Shown: positions 23,448 through 34,899, counted from the stretch's first letter. The stretch is DNA of 64,000 nt from Ottelia alismoides (GCA_037367405.1 JAZKJV010000390.1:992001-1056000), one strand, 5' to 3'. Translations and numbers: made by a program. Notes: generated by a model from the sequence alone, not told the origin.

Positions 23448-26400
23448 ATGGGAGACGTTATATATCTCAGTTTTGATTCACACGAGCAGGATTCGAGCTT
23501 CGTAGTTTACGGTGGTAACAGCTCGTCGCTCCAATCGGAGCCGATTTCCGACATGGAATTGCTGCTGCACAGGGTAAAGCTGATACCTGCGCTTCTTTTG
23601 ACAAGGACGACATGTTGTGCTGCTTCTTTACTGCTCTCTCTGTGTTTTGTTAGTTCTTTGGAGCGTATAGGGCGTGTTTTACATTTCTGGAAATGGAATT
23701 TAGTTCTTGTTATTGTGTTTTTTTTTTTTGGGAAAGCTGTTATATGTGCCTCTGAAGCTAAAAGCTATAAAGTGCCTTTCTGCTTTGTTAAAGAACCTTA
23801 TGGATTTATTGTTTTCCGATCAGTGCATGCTTTTGCTTTTATTGGGTTTGTTCTATTTATGTCTTATCTTTAGATTTGTGTTCAGTCAAGTAGGATGGCT
23901 TCTTCATCTGCGCCATTTGTCATACCAAGAGGAATGGACATGTATGGAACTGACCACCCGATTGGCATGTGGAGAGAGTCCACAAATGCAAACAGCATCC
24001 CTGATGTAGGTCCAGCTGCAGTTGTCGATTCAGTAGTGAAGATTGATAGAAACGTAGGTGTTCTTTCTGATGTCCTGACTTTGGTGCTTTCTCTTCTTAC
24101 TGATGATATTATTATGGTCCTGTAGTTGGAGGACATTTCTTCGGAGTCTGCTGGGCCTTCAACTCCAAATGGTCGGGCATCGAATAAGACGGCTGAGAAG
24201 GTAAAGTAATTTGATGTTGTTAGATTTTTAAGTTCTTTAGTTCAAAGTTAAACTAAAAAAGGCATGCTATTAACCTTTATAAAGAAATCTTCGTTTGTTA
24301 ATCAACTCTCCCTTCCTTGATAATTTTTGGATGATGACCATTAGCTGTAAGGTTGGAAACCAGATGTTTATTTTCGTAGTAAAGAAGCAATATCTACTCT
24401 TCTTTAAAAAGATAAAAGTATGTCTACTACTATGATGAAGTAATAAATTTTGATCCTTTTAGTGGAATGCAATCATCCACGCTTTAATGGATGCAAAAAA
24501 CTGACTTATCAGTAAAATCTGCATTGTAAAATTGAGGGTCCAGTTGTAGTTAATGCTAATTAGTTGGAAAACTTTGAACTTTGAATGATACAGATAGGTT
24601 GACAATATTTATACTAGATTTCTTAAGTTAACGATTGCTTTCATATATCATATGATGTTGGATATTACACATTAAAGGACGTATTTATAAGAATTGCAAG
24701 ATGCCAAAATATATGTTACTGTCTTTGTCTTGTTATGTTCTGCCTTTACGAATAGCTTGAACATGTGTAAAATGTTGTACATGCCGTTAGAATTAGCTCT
24801 TGTTAACTGACACATAGCAGTAATTGCGTAGTATGCCCTGGAAATTGGTCACAGTGTTCAAGGTATTCAATAAAGGTTGCTAAAAGGAGCTCAAGAAGAT
24901 GTGTATGTACATTGTGGTATAGAGAAAGTTGCCTCTTGTTATGGATGGAATTGATGTCTCTTTGATTAACAGAGTGCGTGAGTTCCTCGGTACCTGAGTA
25001 TTGCAGTAAATTTGAAGCAGGCACTTACATTTGCATTGGATACACTTTGACTCCATTTTTTCAAGAAAAAAATATTATTTAAGAAACTAGAATGCAAAAA
25101 GTCTCCGAGACAGGATCACCAGCAATTGAATAACCAACCGGCATCATGTTAACAAGTTCACTTTCATAAATCCAAAAAAATAATGTCAATCATTTTAGTT
25201 TCTGGCTTTGCAAATTAGGATATGGTAATCACATTGGATGATTGTGGAAAATAACTGGATAGATTTTCAGAATTGAAATAATACCATAATGACTGTGATT
25301 ATGCTAGACTGGTCATAAGGCCGATTTCATAGATTTTAAAAAGATTAGCAAAGACCGTTACCTCTAGCATACTTTGCACTTATTGTCAACTGTGAAATGG
25401 ATATGTTAATGAGATGTTATCCTCGATATTTATGTAGAGCATGTTTTCAGGACAAGCAAGATTAACACTCTAAAATGCTCTAGAAATGATGGGGTATGTG
25501 CTCTTGGATATTTATATGGTCCCACCTTGATCTATGCTATTTTCAAGATGTAGAAATACAATCACATACTCAACTTCGGTTTTTTGAATAATGGCTTAGT
25601 TTCTGCTAATGATGTTGAGTGCGTATCTGATCAACAGAATGCAAGCTGAAAAGTAATCAAGAAGAAAACATGTACAAACACGATACCTCAATGTGCCTAC
25701 TCACTGTCACACCAGACATTCTCTATTTCCTTTCACAAAAATAGCATGTAGGAGTACAAAGAGGGGTGGCCCCTCAAGAGCTATATGAAAATAGCAATAT
25801 ACCCATTTTACATCTAAAAAAACTTTTTGTTCTCCTGCTGGTAAGCCTGGTATGGATAGTTGTCTAGATGTTACCTCAAGTTTCAATAATGTTACATATT
25901 TAGGTATTAAGACGCCTTGCTCAAAATCGAGAAGCAGCACGGAAAAGCCGCCTCAAGAAGAAGGTACATCTGGTGGCAGAACTTTAAAGATCCGTTGTTT
26001 ATCATATCATAGTTGTTCTAATGCTTTTAAAAAATAATCATAGTTCGTTGTATGTATTTCATTCTAGGCATATGTTCAACAACTTGAATCGTATCGAGTG
26101 AAGCTGTCAGAACTTGAACGTACTATAGAAGGCGCAAAACAACAGGCAAGCAAACTAAAAATTGTATAGAGATAATATGCCATACATAACAACATGCAAA
26201 AAAATGAATGCAGGGTGTGCTTGTAGGTGGGAAGCCAGGCAACTCCTCTCAGTTGTTTAGAGTTGTAAATCCTGGTAATGATTTAGTATATACATTTTAG
26301 TTAATTAAACGTTTCTCGAATTTTTCAAACAAATGTATATTAATGAAAATAAGCTATTCTTGTCTGTTTGTGTGGTGGTTTTCTTAGGTGTTTCTGCATT

Positions 26401-28156
26401 TGAGACAGACTATGGATCTTGGATTGAAGAGCAGAACAAACAAGTTGGTGAACTTAGAACTGCTTTGCAGCAACAAGCATCAGATATAGAGTTGCAGATG
26501 CTTGTTGAAAATGGAATTAATCATTACAATAATCTATTCAAGATGAAGGCTGCAGCTGCTAAGTCGGATGTTTTCTATATTCTCTTTGGCATGTGGAAAA
26601 CAGGTGCAGAACGGTGTTTTTTATGGCTCGGAGGATCCCGTCCTTCAGAGCTTCTAAAGGTGGTGGCATGCATACACACCTATGTTCTATGGCTAAAAAC
26701 TTGTGAATAGGCTATATTATGTTAGAACTTTCAAGTTAAAATAATAGTATAGACAGATATTTGTTGAAATTTCTACATTTAATACTTTTATTTAATGGGG
26801 AAATGATAGTACATGTAATTCATGGTGATGATTGGGTAAGTAGACCTTCTTTCTGATTAGATGTGCTCAGCAACCCGTAAGTTTAGTTTCCATTTCTTGA
26901 ACTCAATACAATCTTGTCTTTGAGGACAAGTAAGCATCTTTAAGAAGAAAAAATGTCCATGGTGAAAATTTTAGACATCATCATCATACGATGGATTGAT
27001 GCATGTAATTATCAGACTAGACAAGAACTACCCAGCAAAATAAAGTTTCCAGTATACTATGGTGTTGATTATATATTTGACTTTCTCTTTCAGGTTCTAA
27101 CTCCACACCTAGATCTTTTGACGGAGAAACAACTTGATGATGTATGCAGCCTTCAAAAATCATGTCAGCAAGCTGAAGATGCTCTTCTTCAAGGAATGGA
27201 AAGACTTCAGCAAACTCTCTCTGATACTCTGTCAGATTCCTCTGGCTCCTCCGGTGTGACAAATTATATGGGGCAGATGGCAATGGCGATCGGGAAGTTG
27301 GAGGCGCTTGTAAACTTTGTAAACCAGGTATCTGAGTCCTGCCATCATACTGAGTTGTGTAGATTGGTATTTTCTTCCTATTATGTTATACCTTCTTGTA
27401 GTTGGGTGTGGTGAAAATTTAAGTATTCGATTTGGATTGCCATTTCTTGTTATAACTGATCCATAAAATACAATGTCTTCAAATCGTTCCTTCTAACAAA
27501 GGCTGATAAAGAGTATACAAATATGCCAAAGGCTGATAAAGAGTATACAAATATAGGTATTGATTAAAGTATATCTACATATGAGTATTAATCTCATCAC
27601 AATATGTTGGATACCCTTACTAGTTTACTTGTTTTCATGTATAGATATTGATAGGTTTTTTGTCTTATATGTAGGTCTTCTACTGTTTCGCATATTGTGC
27701 AGATTTAATCAATAACTTTTGCCTAACAAATTCATGATGTAGATGGAAAGCATATCTTATTTCTCTTCTGTTTTTTTCATAGATAGTGATAGTTGATCAC
27801 TTCTTTGTAGGAATTGGAATTTCAGCAATATCATGGATGAATAGAATGCAGTAGAATATAGTAATATCTGACTTATGCTATATCAATTTAACTGGATCGT
27901 GATTTTATTCCAAAACATTGCAACTTCTTGAATCTCTGTGACTGTGACTACTGCACTATTCCTGTATGTAGTATTAACGAAAGAAGTTGCTTATCCTACA
28001 CAGGCAGACCACCTTCGGCATCAGACTTTACAGATGATGCGTAGAATTCTTACCACACGACAAGCAGCGAGAGGATTGTTAGCTCTTGGTAATTATTTCC
28101 ATCGCCTTCGGGCATTAAGCGCTCTCTGGGATGCCCGGCCACATGAACATGCATGA
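23448..28156 (+). CDS. TGA-class bZIP transcription factor, TGA1/TGA4 clade (nine exons)
   Basis: Nuclear transcription factor of bZIP group D. Family members bind TGACG (as-1) sites and act with NPR1-type coactivators in salicylic-acid and defence responses. Exons: 23448-23573 (coding part), 23886-24053, 24126-24200, 25904-25963, 26068-26145, 26214-26274, 26388-26659, 27094-27327, 28004-28156 (stop TGA). All junctions keep phase. This gives 408 residues from 23448, or 363 from the ATG at 23895, near the usual 360-370 of TGA1. Basic region residues 124-143 (RLAQNREAARKSRLKKK), zipper 144-165 (L149, L156, I163), DOG1 domain about 190-405 with QADHLRHQTL and TTRQAARGLLALG. Cys298 and Cys304 (VCSLQKSC) match the redox cysteines of TGA1. 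Intron 5 starts with GC instead of GT. The gene looks intact and is the only host gene recognised here. Confidence 0.93.
26146..26213 (+). other. GC-AG intron of the TGA gene
   Basis: The exon ends ...AAACAACAG and the intron starts GCAAGC and ends ATGCAG. Joining here gives ...GAKQQ-GVLVGG, matching the conserved QQG junction in TGA factors. No GT donor nearby keeps this frame. It is a 68-bp intron of the minor GC-AG class. Confidence 0.8.
27498..27556. repeat. Two-copy tandem repeat in intron 8 of the TGA gene
   Basis: A 30-bp unit beginning AAAGGCTGATAAAGAGTATA occurs twice in direct succession. It is a recent local duplication inside the intron, with no effect on splice sites. Confidence 0.85.
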
Positions 28157-28500
28157 TCAGGGACCACTTTTCTTATTCGTAGCTTAGTATAGTCTGTGTG
28201 GGATGGCTCCCAATTTTTGAACAATCAAGCATGAGTTCTCTGGTTGTTTCTGGCGATGCAATGATGGTCACAAAGGTTGCTCTGGAGGATGACACCTGAT
28301 GTATCATTATACAACTATGGCTTGATATGATACCTATAAAGAGAGTTGGTGATGTATGTGTTAACTTGTTACATATATATGAGGCCAGGTTTTTAATATG
28401 TGGAATGCTGTAATATATAATCAACATCTTCGTCCAAACTTTACCTCCATGCACTGGTAATATGCCAATCTCTAACTGCATCATTTTTAACGGTTGTATT
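28157..28500 (+). other. 3' untranslated region of the TGA gene (approximate)
   Basis: Non-coding DNA after the stop codon. The end is inferred; an AATACA-like signal near 28503 could serve for polyadenylation, but no AATAAA is well placed. A minus-strand reading frame across 28173-28505 shows no family features. Confidence 0.35.
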
Positions 28501-28868
28501 GGCAATACAAATGTTTTTGGTTTAAAAAGTGGCAGTTAATTAAAGAAGCAGTAATTTGTGTTCAAAGTAGAAGAAAGAGCTACTCCTGTAATAACAGAAA
28601 GTGCAAGTTCTGAGACATATCTGTAAGCAATTCTGGGATTCACCTTGACCTAGCCCGACTCCGTGAATATTAATACAATGATCATCTTTAGGCAATCAAA
28701 ATCGTAAGTGTGCATGCATCTCTCCTATATTTGACTTCATTAGAATCATACATGTTGATATGCTTTTAATCCTAACCATCTAAACCAGGTTGAAGAACTA
28801 TCTGATGCCCCTCCCATGCCACCATACCCTATCGGTACAGGGGTTTGATGCCCCTATGGAGTAGGTGC

Positions 28869-29365
28869 TAGGGATAAAAATGAATATGAATATATTAGTA
28901 TTCAATCCACTGTCGTATTCATTTTATACATAGTTTGACATTCGTATTCGTTTTAAGTGGATGCAGATATGGATATAACTTTGACATTCGTTAATATTCA
29001 CACTCATATTCGTATACTCATTTTAGTAAATAAATATAGTCATAGATTTATATATAACAGTGTGTAAAAACATTTTATGTTTGCATTCATCATTGTTGAT
29101 TTAATTATTATGAAGTGAACAATTTGGGATCTCTTTTTTATGTGAAAAATCATCTAAACATGTATATTTAAGTTAATCAATTAAGTATTCTGTTATTATG
29201 TGTATCTGATTCGTATTGATTTTATATTCATATTCATTTTTAAGGATATGGTAACACATTTTTCATATTCGTCAATATTCGTACTCGCATTCGTATTCAT
29301 ATTTTAAAATAGGTAATGATATGATTTTATCTATATATATATGTATCCGACCATTTTCATCCCTA
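28869..29365. mobile_element. hAT-type MITE (497 bp)
   Basis: The ends TAGGGATAAAAATG and CATTTTCATCCCTA are near-perfect inverted repeats of the plant hAT form TAGGGATGAAAA. A perfect 8-bp target duplication GTAGGTGC stands at 28861-28868 and 29366-29373; eight bases is the hAT signature. The interior is AT-rich, made of many CATATTCGTATTCAT-like units, and codes for nothing. It lies about 0.7 kb behind the TGA gene. Confidence 0.88.
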
Positions 29366-29515
29366 GTAGGTGCTCCCCCCTCCTCCCCTACACCGTCTTG
29401 ATTTTTTTTCTTATATGGCTATTCAGATCTGTCTGATTTTAGGAATCATTTTATACGTGAGCATTATATAAACTCTTTAGGGTTAGGTTTCTTGATTGAC
29501 ATCCTATGTAGTTTC

Positions 29516-30297
29516 TGTTGGGTTTCTTTGCAAATATCCAGCCCCAACTTGGGGGTTTTGCAGCTACAGCAATTTGTGGCTATTGTAGGGGCACACTTGT
29601 AAGTTTTCCAGCCCTTTGGAGTCCCATTCCAGGGAGTATCGGCCCCCATTTGTTCAAACCCGACATTCCATTCCAGGAGCCCTATTCCAGAACGCAAGTG
29701 AGCACCGCCCTCCCCTTTTCCATTCCCAACGAGCAGCAGCAGCAAGGGGTTTCGGACCCCCTTCTCCGTCTTCCTCCACGCGATCGGGAGAGCGAGCGAG
29801 AAGCCGATCGTTCGTGCTCGAGGGCATCAGCGGCTGTGGTCTTTGGCTTGGAGGGTAGTGGTGTTGGGCAAGCTCGAGAGGAGCTGAAGCGAGGTTGCGT
29901 CCGTGGCGACCTCAAGAAGCCGTGCATCGGTTTGGGTCTCCATCGGGGAGCCCACAAGGGGAGTTACTTTGTCCTCCTTGTTTTGAGCACAATATTGGTA
30001 TAGTTAGATACCTAGGGATAGTTTGATACTTGTTGGACAACTATCCATTGCGTGTGGCTTGTACCTCGATTTTGTGGTCAACAAAACCGGGAAGAACATT
30101 GAGACATTTGACCGTAGTGGAATCGTTGCCGGTCTTGCCCCGTGGTTTTTCCCTTACTCACATTGAGTAAGGGTTTCCACGTAAAAATCCTCGTCTCTTG
30201 TGGTTGCTTGCTTGCTTGTGATTGTGCTTGTCATTGTTGCTATTGAGTTCCCGTGTAGGGGCTGGTTGATTGATTATTGTTCTATATATCCCCAACA
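29516..30297 (+). repeat. 5' LTR of the copia element
   Basis: 782 bp from TGTTGGGTTT to ...CCCCAACA. The last 380 bp (from about 29918) match the 3' LTR well, including GCCGGTCTTGCCCCGTGG and TTGCTTGCTTGTGATTGTGC. The first 400 bp have no clear counterpart in the 3' LTR. The 161-residue reading frame over 29518-30003 lies within the LTR and is not a gene. Confidence 0.85.
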
Positions 30298-30299
30298 AG

Positions 30300-30311
30300 T
30301 GGTATCAGAGC
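30300..30311 (+). promoter_or_regulatory. Primer binding site, initiator tRNA-Met type
   Basis: TGGTATCAGAGC, two bases after the LTR end. This is the standard primer site of plant copia elements, complementary to the 3' end of initiator tRNA-Met. Confidence 0.95.
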
Positions 30312-30326
30312 TCAGGTTTGAGCAAA

Positions 30327-32894
30327 ATGGGCAAAGATGATGAAGGCACAATGATCAAGCTCACAAGTAGCAACTGGCAGATTTGGAAGGCCAAGATGGA
30401 AGACATTCTATATTGCAAGGACCTCCACGATCCCGTGGAGGGGGAGAGCGCCAAGCCGGAGAACATGTCCGCAGGAGAATGGACAAAGTTGAACCGAAAG
30501 GCCATTGGTACCATTCGGAAGTGGCTTGACATGTCGGTGTTCCATCACGTGGCCGAGGAGACGAATGCAAAGGAGCTATGGGACAAGTTGTCCGAGCTCT
30601 ATGATCAGAAGACCGCTACCAACAAGGCTTTCTTGATTAGAAAGCTTGTGAATTTGAAATACAAAGACGGGACCAAGGTGGCGGAGCACTTGAATGACTT
30701 CCAAAGCATTATCAGCCAGTTGACCTCCATGGGGTTGGTACTTGATGACGAACTGCAGGCACTTCTCTTGTTGGGTTCACTGCCAGACAATTGGGAGACT
30801 CTAGTAGTCACCGTGAGCAACTCTGCGAAGGATAGCAAGTTGACCATGGCTATGGTCAAGGGCAGTCTCCTCAATGAGGAGATTAGACGTCGCTCTTCGG
30901 GAGAGGCATCCTCCTCTTCACATGTGTATGCAGTTGAGAGGAGAGGAAGATCTAGTAGCAGAGGGCAGTCACAGGAGAGGCAGAAATCCAGAGACAAGTC
31001 CAAGGGCAGAGGAAAGTGTCACCACTGCCAGAAACCCGGTCACTGGAAGAGAGATTGCAGGGTTTGGAAGAGAGAGCAAGCTGAAGCCAAGAAGGACCAG
31101 AAAAAGGAAGATGGAAATGTAGCTGCAGTTGTGGCAGATGAAAGTGCAGAAGAGGTGATTCTCACCATCCAGGACCAGTGCTTACATGCAGGGAGCGATT
31201 TGGAGTGGGTCGTTGACACGGTCGCCTCCTATCATGTAACTCCACACAGGGAGTTCTTCACCACCTACACTAGGGGTGATTATGGGAGAGTCTTGATGGG
31301 TAACAAAAGTTACTCTAAGATCATTGGCATGGGCACCATCTCTATTCAGACCGATGTTGGGTGCTCAATGACTCTTCAGAATGTGAGGCGTGTTCCTGAT
31401 GTGCGGCTTAGCCTTATATTTGGCTCACAGCTATATAGTGAAGGCTACCATCTGAAGTTTGGCAACAACAAGTGCAAGATTAGCAAGGGTTCCCTCATCA
31501 TGGCGAGAGGCAGTTTGTGTCATACGCTTTACATGACTAGAGTGAAGGTCATGGATGGCAGTTTGCATGCTAGTGAAGCAGATAACTCAGATTTGTGGCA
31601 TCGTCGGCTTGGTCACATGAGCCAGAAGGGCTTGCAGCTTCTTAGCAAGAGAGAGTTGATCCCCTACCACAATGACATCACTTTGTCTCCTTGTGATGCA
31701 TGCGAGGTTGGGAAGAGCAGAAGTGCGCCGTACAGAGCCAGATCCAAGGTGAAGGGAGACCTTCTACAGTTGGTTCATTCTGACGTTTGTGGTCCTATGG
31801 ACACAACCTCTTTGGGAGGCAACAAGTACTTTGTCACCTTCATTGATGATGCGTCTAGGAAGGTGTGGGTGTATGTGCTGAGATCGAAGGATCAAGTTTT
31901 TGATTGCTTCAAAAAGTTCCATGCCATGGTTGAGCGTGAGACAGGAAAATTGTTGAAGTGTCTATGCACAGACAATGGGGGAGAGTACACCTCCCATAGC
32001 TTTCAGGGCTATTGTGCAGAGCACGGCATCAGGCATGAGAGGACAGAGCTAGGTACACCCGAGCACAATGGTCTAGCTGAGAGGATGAACAGGACCATTG
32101 TTGAGAGAGTCCGCTGTATGCTGAAGATAGCGAAGTTGCCCAAGACCTTTTGGGCTGAGGCGGTTTGCACCGCTTGTTACTTGGTTAACCGATATCCATC
32201 AGTTCCTTTGGGCTTCAAGATTCCAGAGTGTGTTTGGACAGGGAAAGACCCCTCATATGCTCATTTGAGGGTGTTTGGATGCAAGGCTTATGCATTGGTA
32301 CCCAAGGAGCAGCGGAAGAAGTTGGATGACAAGGCAGTGCCTTGTATTTTTCTTGGCTATGGAGATCAGGAGTTTGGATACCGTCTTTGGGATCCAAGGA
32401 AGAAGACAGTCAGTAGGCACAGGGATGTGATTTTCTATGAGAATCAGACGTTGGCTGAGGACACCACTGAGAGTGATGATGGAGATGAGATCTCCATGGA
32501 TGATGACAGTGATGAGGACACAGAATCCTCTCCAGTACATGGTACATGTGGAGAGGATGGGCAGCTAGAGCAGTATGAGCCAGATGCAGACCCCATTGAT
32601 GCAGGTCCAGGGGACCTAGGGCAGGGGGAGCAGCCCCATCCACTTGCAGATGCAGCAGAGCCTCAGGTCAGGAGATCTGAGAGGACACGCCAGCCATCAT
32701 CCCGTTACCCCACTTCTAGGTATGTGATGCTCACAGACGCAGGTGAGCCGTACACCTTTGAGGAGGCACAGATGCATAAGGACAAGGGTCATTGGCAGAA
32801 TGCAATGAATGAAGAGATGCTATCTCTCAGAATGAATCCACGACAGGAGCACTCGACCCATTTCTTGCTTCCAGTTTTTTTCAGCCGTTTCTAG
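30327..32894 (+). CDS. Copia Gag-protease-integrase polyprotein, truncated at the start of RT
   Basis: The start is taken at ATG 30327 (MGKDDEGTMIKL), just behind the primer site; an in-frame upstream start at 30270 would lie inside the LTR. Residues 1-225 are the copia gag domain (WKAKMEDILYCKDL). A CCHC zinc knuckle CHHCQKPGHWKRDC lies at about 231-244. Protease is at about 296, where the active site reads DTVAS instead of D-S/T-G-A, so Gly is replaced by Val and it is probably inactive. Integrase has its HHCC finger from about 424 (WHRRLGH...CDACEVGK) and a DDE set at D about 484, D about 548 (TDNGGEY) and E about 584 (LAERMN), 35 residues apart. The RT domain begins (WQNAMNEEMLSLRMN) and breaks off near 32836, followed by about 17 foreign residues. 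It probably gives particles and integrase but no cDNA. Confidence 0.88.
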   Translation: MGKDDEGTMIKLTSSNWQIWKAKMEDILYCKDLHDPVEGESAKPENMSAGEWTKLNRKAIGTIRKWLDMSVFHHVAEETNAKELWDKLSELYDQKTATNKAFLIRKLVNLKYKDGTKVAEHLNDFQSIISQLTSMGLVLDDELQALLLLGSLPDNWETLVVTVSNSAKDSKLTMAMVKGSLLNEEIRRRSSGEASSSSHVYAVERRGRSSSRGQSQERQKSRDKSKGRGKCHHCQKPGHWKRDCRVWKREQAEAKKDQKKEDGNVAAVVADESAEEVILTIQDQCLHAGSDLEWVVDTVASYHVTPHREFFTTYTRGDYGRVLMGNKSYSKIIGMGTISIQTDVGCSMTLQNVRRVPDVRLSLIFGSQLYSEGYHLKFGNNKCKISKGSLIMARGSLCHTLYMTRVKVMDGSLHASEADNSDLWHRRLGHMSQKGLQLLSKRELIPYHNDITLSPCDACEVGKSRSAPYRARSKVKGDLLQLVHSDVCGPMDTTSLGGNKYFVTFIDDASRKVWVYVLRSKDQVFDCFKKFHAMVERETGKLLKCLCTDNGGEYTSHSFQGYCAEHGIRHERTELGTPEHNGLAERMNRTIVERVRCMLKIAKLPKTFWAEAVCTACYLVNRYPSVPLGFKIPECVWTGKDPSYAHLRVFGCKAYALVPKEQRKKLDDKAVPCIFLGYGDQEFGYRLWDPRKKTVSRHRDVIFYENQTLAEDTTESDDGDEISMDDDSDEDTESSPVHGTCGEDGQLEQYEPDADPIDAGPGDLGQGEQPHPLADAAEPQVRRSERTRQPSSRYPTSRYVMLTDAGEPYTFEEAQMHKDKGHWQNAMNEEMLSLRMNPRQEHSTHFLLPVFFSRF

Positions 32895-33517
32895 CGAGGG
32901 TTTTGAACCCTAGTCGTTCCAGCCGTGAGAGAGAGGCCAAGAAGAAGAGGGAGGGCAGCTGGGCTCCTCTTCCTTTCTCCGTCAACCAAGGTGCCGCGGG
33001 CTGAGGTGCAACGGGTTGTGAAGAGCAGGACAAGCTCAAGTGGGAGAAGCCATTGGAGGTCGTTGGGAACGACCTCAAGAAGCCGGGCTTCGTATTTTGG
33101 GTCTCCATCCGGGAGCCCACAAGGGGAGTCACTTTATCATCCTTGGATTTAAGCACAATATTTGGTATTTTGGATACCTAGGGATAGTTAGATACTTGTT
33201 AAAGAACTATCCATTGTGTGTGGCTTGTACCTCGGTTTTGTGGGCAACAAAACCGGGAAGAACTTTGGCTCCATTTTGACCGTAGTGATTGGTTGCCGGT
33301 CTTGCCCCGTGGTTTTCCCTTGCTCGCATTGAATAAGGGTTTCCACGTAAAATTCCTCGTCTCTTGTGGTTGCTTGCTTGCTTGTGATTGTGCTTGTCAT
33401 TGTTGCTATTGAGTTCTCTTGTGGGGAACATATATTCTTGTTGTGCCATCTTTGCTGCAGGACAGTTATAGGGGATTATCCCGGTTGATTGTTTCCACAC
33501 TCTATATATCCCCAACA
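32836..33517 (+). repeat. 3' LTR region of the copia element, chimeric or deleted on its 5' side
   Basis: From about 33030 it matches the 5' LTR (AAGCTC...GACCTCAAGAAGCC, GGAGCCCACAAGGGGAGT, and on to CCCCAACA). Before that, 32836-33030 is unlike the 5' LTR and follows directly on the broken RT frame. It may be the original U3 of the family, with the 5' LTR being the altered one. No polypurine tract or TG start was found. Confidence 0.65.
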
Positions 33518-33522
33518 GTTTC

Positions 33523-34899
33523 TTCTACAGAGTGAAAAATGACTGTCATCGTCCAAGGACGTGGCCCCGTTAAGGTAAGAATCTTATAAAATCGTGTGTC
33601 TTCGTTCTTGCTTGATTGATCATGTGTGTGCATGCTTCCGCGATTCACAACAATACCTATTGCGCATAGTAGAAAAAGATTAGATCAAACAACAAAGCAA
33701 ACAAGAATCAACAACATCATAAGATGTAGAGGTACATCCTAAATTGGGATACTCCTCTGTAGCCCACAACTTATTGACTACTTGGAACGCCTGATGGAAA
33801 GGTCCAATAAACAAAAGGGCTCCTGCTCATTATTTATTGAAGTCGTTCTCTCTTCTCCTCATACTTAGTAGTAGTACCTCCTTTTTCTGACGACAAAGAG
33901 GACAAAGGAATCTAAATGCGTATTTTACCTGCAGATTCCGATTCCCGATGGGTGAAGAAAGAGAATAAATCTGTCCCTATTGGTCCTTGTTTCTCTATTA
34001 CAACCTGAATTAAAGATGCAGGAAGAGGTCCCTTCAGTCGGCCATTCTTATTGTTGGAAGAGATCTCGATTTCGATTCCGATTCCAACTCTTCCTATCTA
34101 TGGTGATGGTGGGATTTGTGCACGATTTTCTATTGGAAATACTCGCAATACCACCTCCTTCTCCAGATTGGCATTTTCAGCTGGACAGGAAAAAATAAGC
34201 ACGAACCTTTTCTGTATAAAACATATAATATAATCGGTATGATCCTAGAACAGACAGCCATTTTCATTTTCAGTTTGGAATCGAAGACTATCTATATTCC
34301 AAAACAAGCACTGATCAGTTAGTTATCGTTATTAATTTTCGCGGCTATATTATTTCTTAGAACAGACAGGCAGAGGAGGGCTTCAGGTGTGCATGGAGAG
34401 GAAAGAAACCCTAAAATATCTGTACGACAGTGGACGCTTTTAGAGGGACAGAGAAAAGCATTATGCTTTCCGACAGCAACGCATTAAGCAAAACAGGTAA
34501 CGTACGCCACCGCCTTCATATTCCAATGTTGCATTGATTCATCCAAATTAAGTTGGCAACTTGCGTGCCCCTTTCTGGTATTTAATCATGTCTTTATATG
34601 GGCTTGCAACTAAACAATCATATCATCAAGGCATACTTACAACTCATAATCCACAATTATCATGACCACTCTTTCTCTTCTTCCCAAGCAGGGCATCTCC
34701 CATTCATGGCGTGTCATCTCAGAGAACCTTTGGACCTTCTCCTCTTCTCATTTTTAAGTATTTATTTCTTGGTTGGGGACGGGAATAGATTCCAACACGA
34801 TACTCCTCCTCTGCTTTACACATCAGGGTTAAAAGTGCCCTCCTTTTTGTTTAGTCTCCTTGCTAAGGTTTCTTAGAAAAGACAAAGAATGAAGTGTCG
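33523..34899. other. Intergenic DNA, no gene seen
   Basis: Short unconvincing frames only. A CATCGTCCAAGGACGTGG block near 33549 and several GATTCCGATTCC repeats near 34070 are the only notable texture. Confidence 0.35.

Larger units (their letters stand above)
29516..33517 (+). mobile_element. Ty1/copia retrotransposon lacking reverse transcriptase
   Basis: Ends TGTTGGG and CCCAACA; target duplication GTTTC at 29511-29515 and 33518-33522. Inside are a 5' LTR (29516-30297), a tRNA-iMet primer site and one frame for gag, protease and integrase. The frame ends a few residues into the RT domain and runs into LTR-like sequence, so the rest of RT, RNase H and the polypurine tract are missing. The two LTRs match only over their last 450-500 bp, and even there one has about 60 extra bases. 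It is non-autonomous, whether deleted after insertion or inserted in this form. Confidence 0.9.

Noticed and set aside
28173..28505. 110-codon minus-strand frame
   Set aside because: Covers the 3' UTR of the TGA gene; no family features or splice structure.
29518..30003. 161-codon frame
   Set aside because: Lies wholly in the 5' LTR of the copia element and has no known domain.
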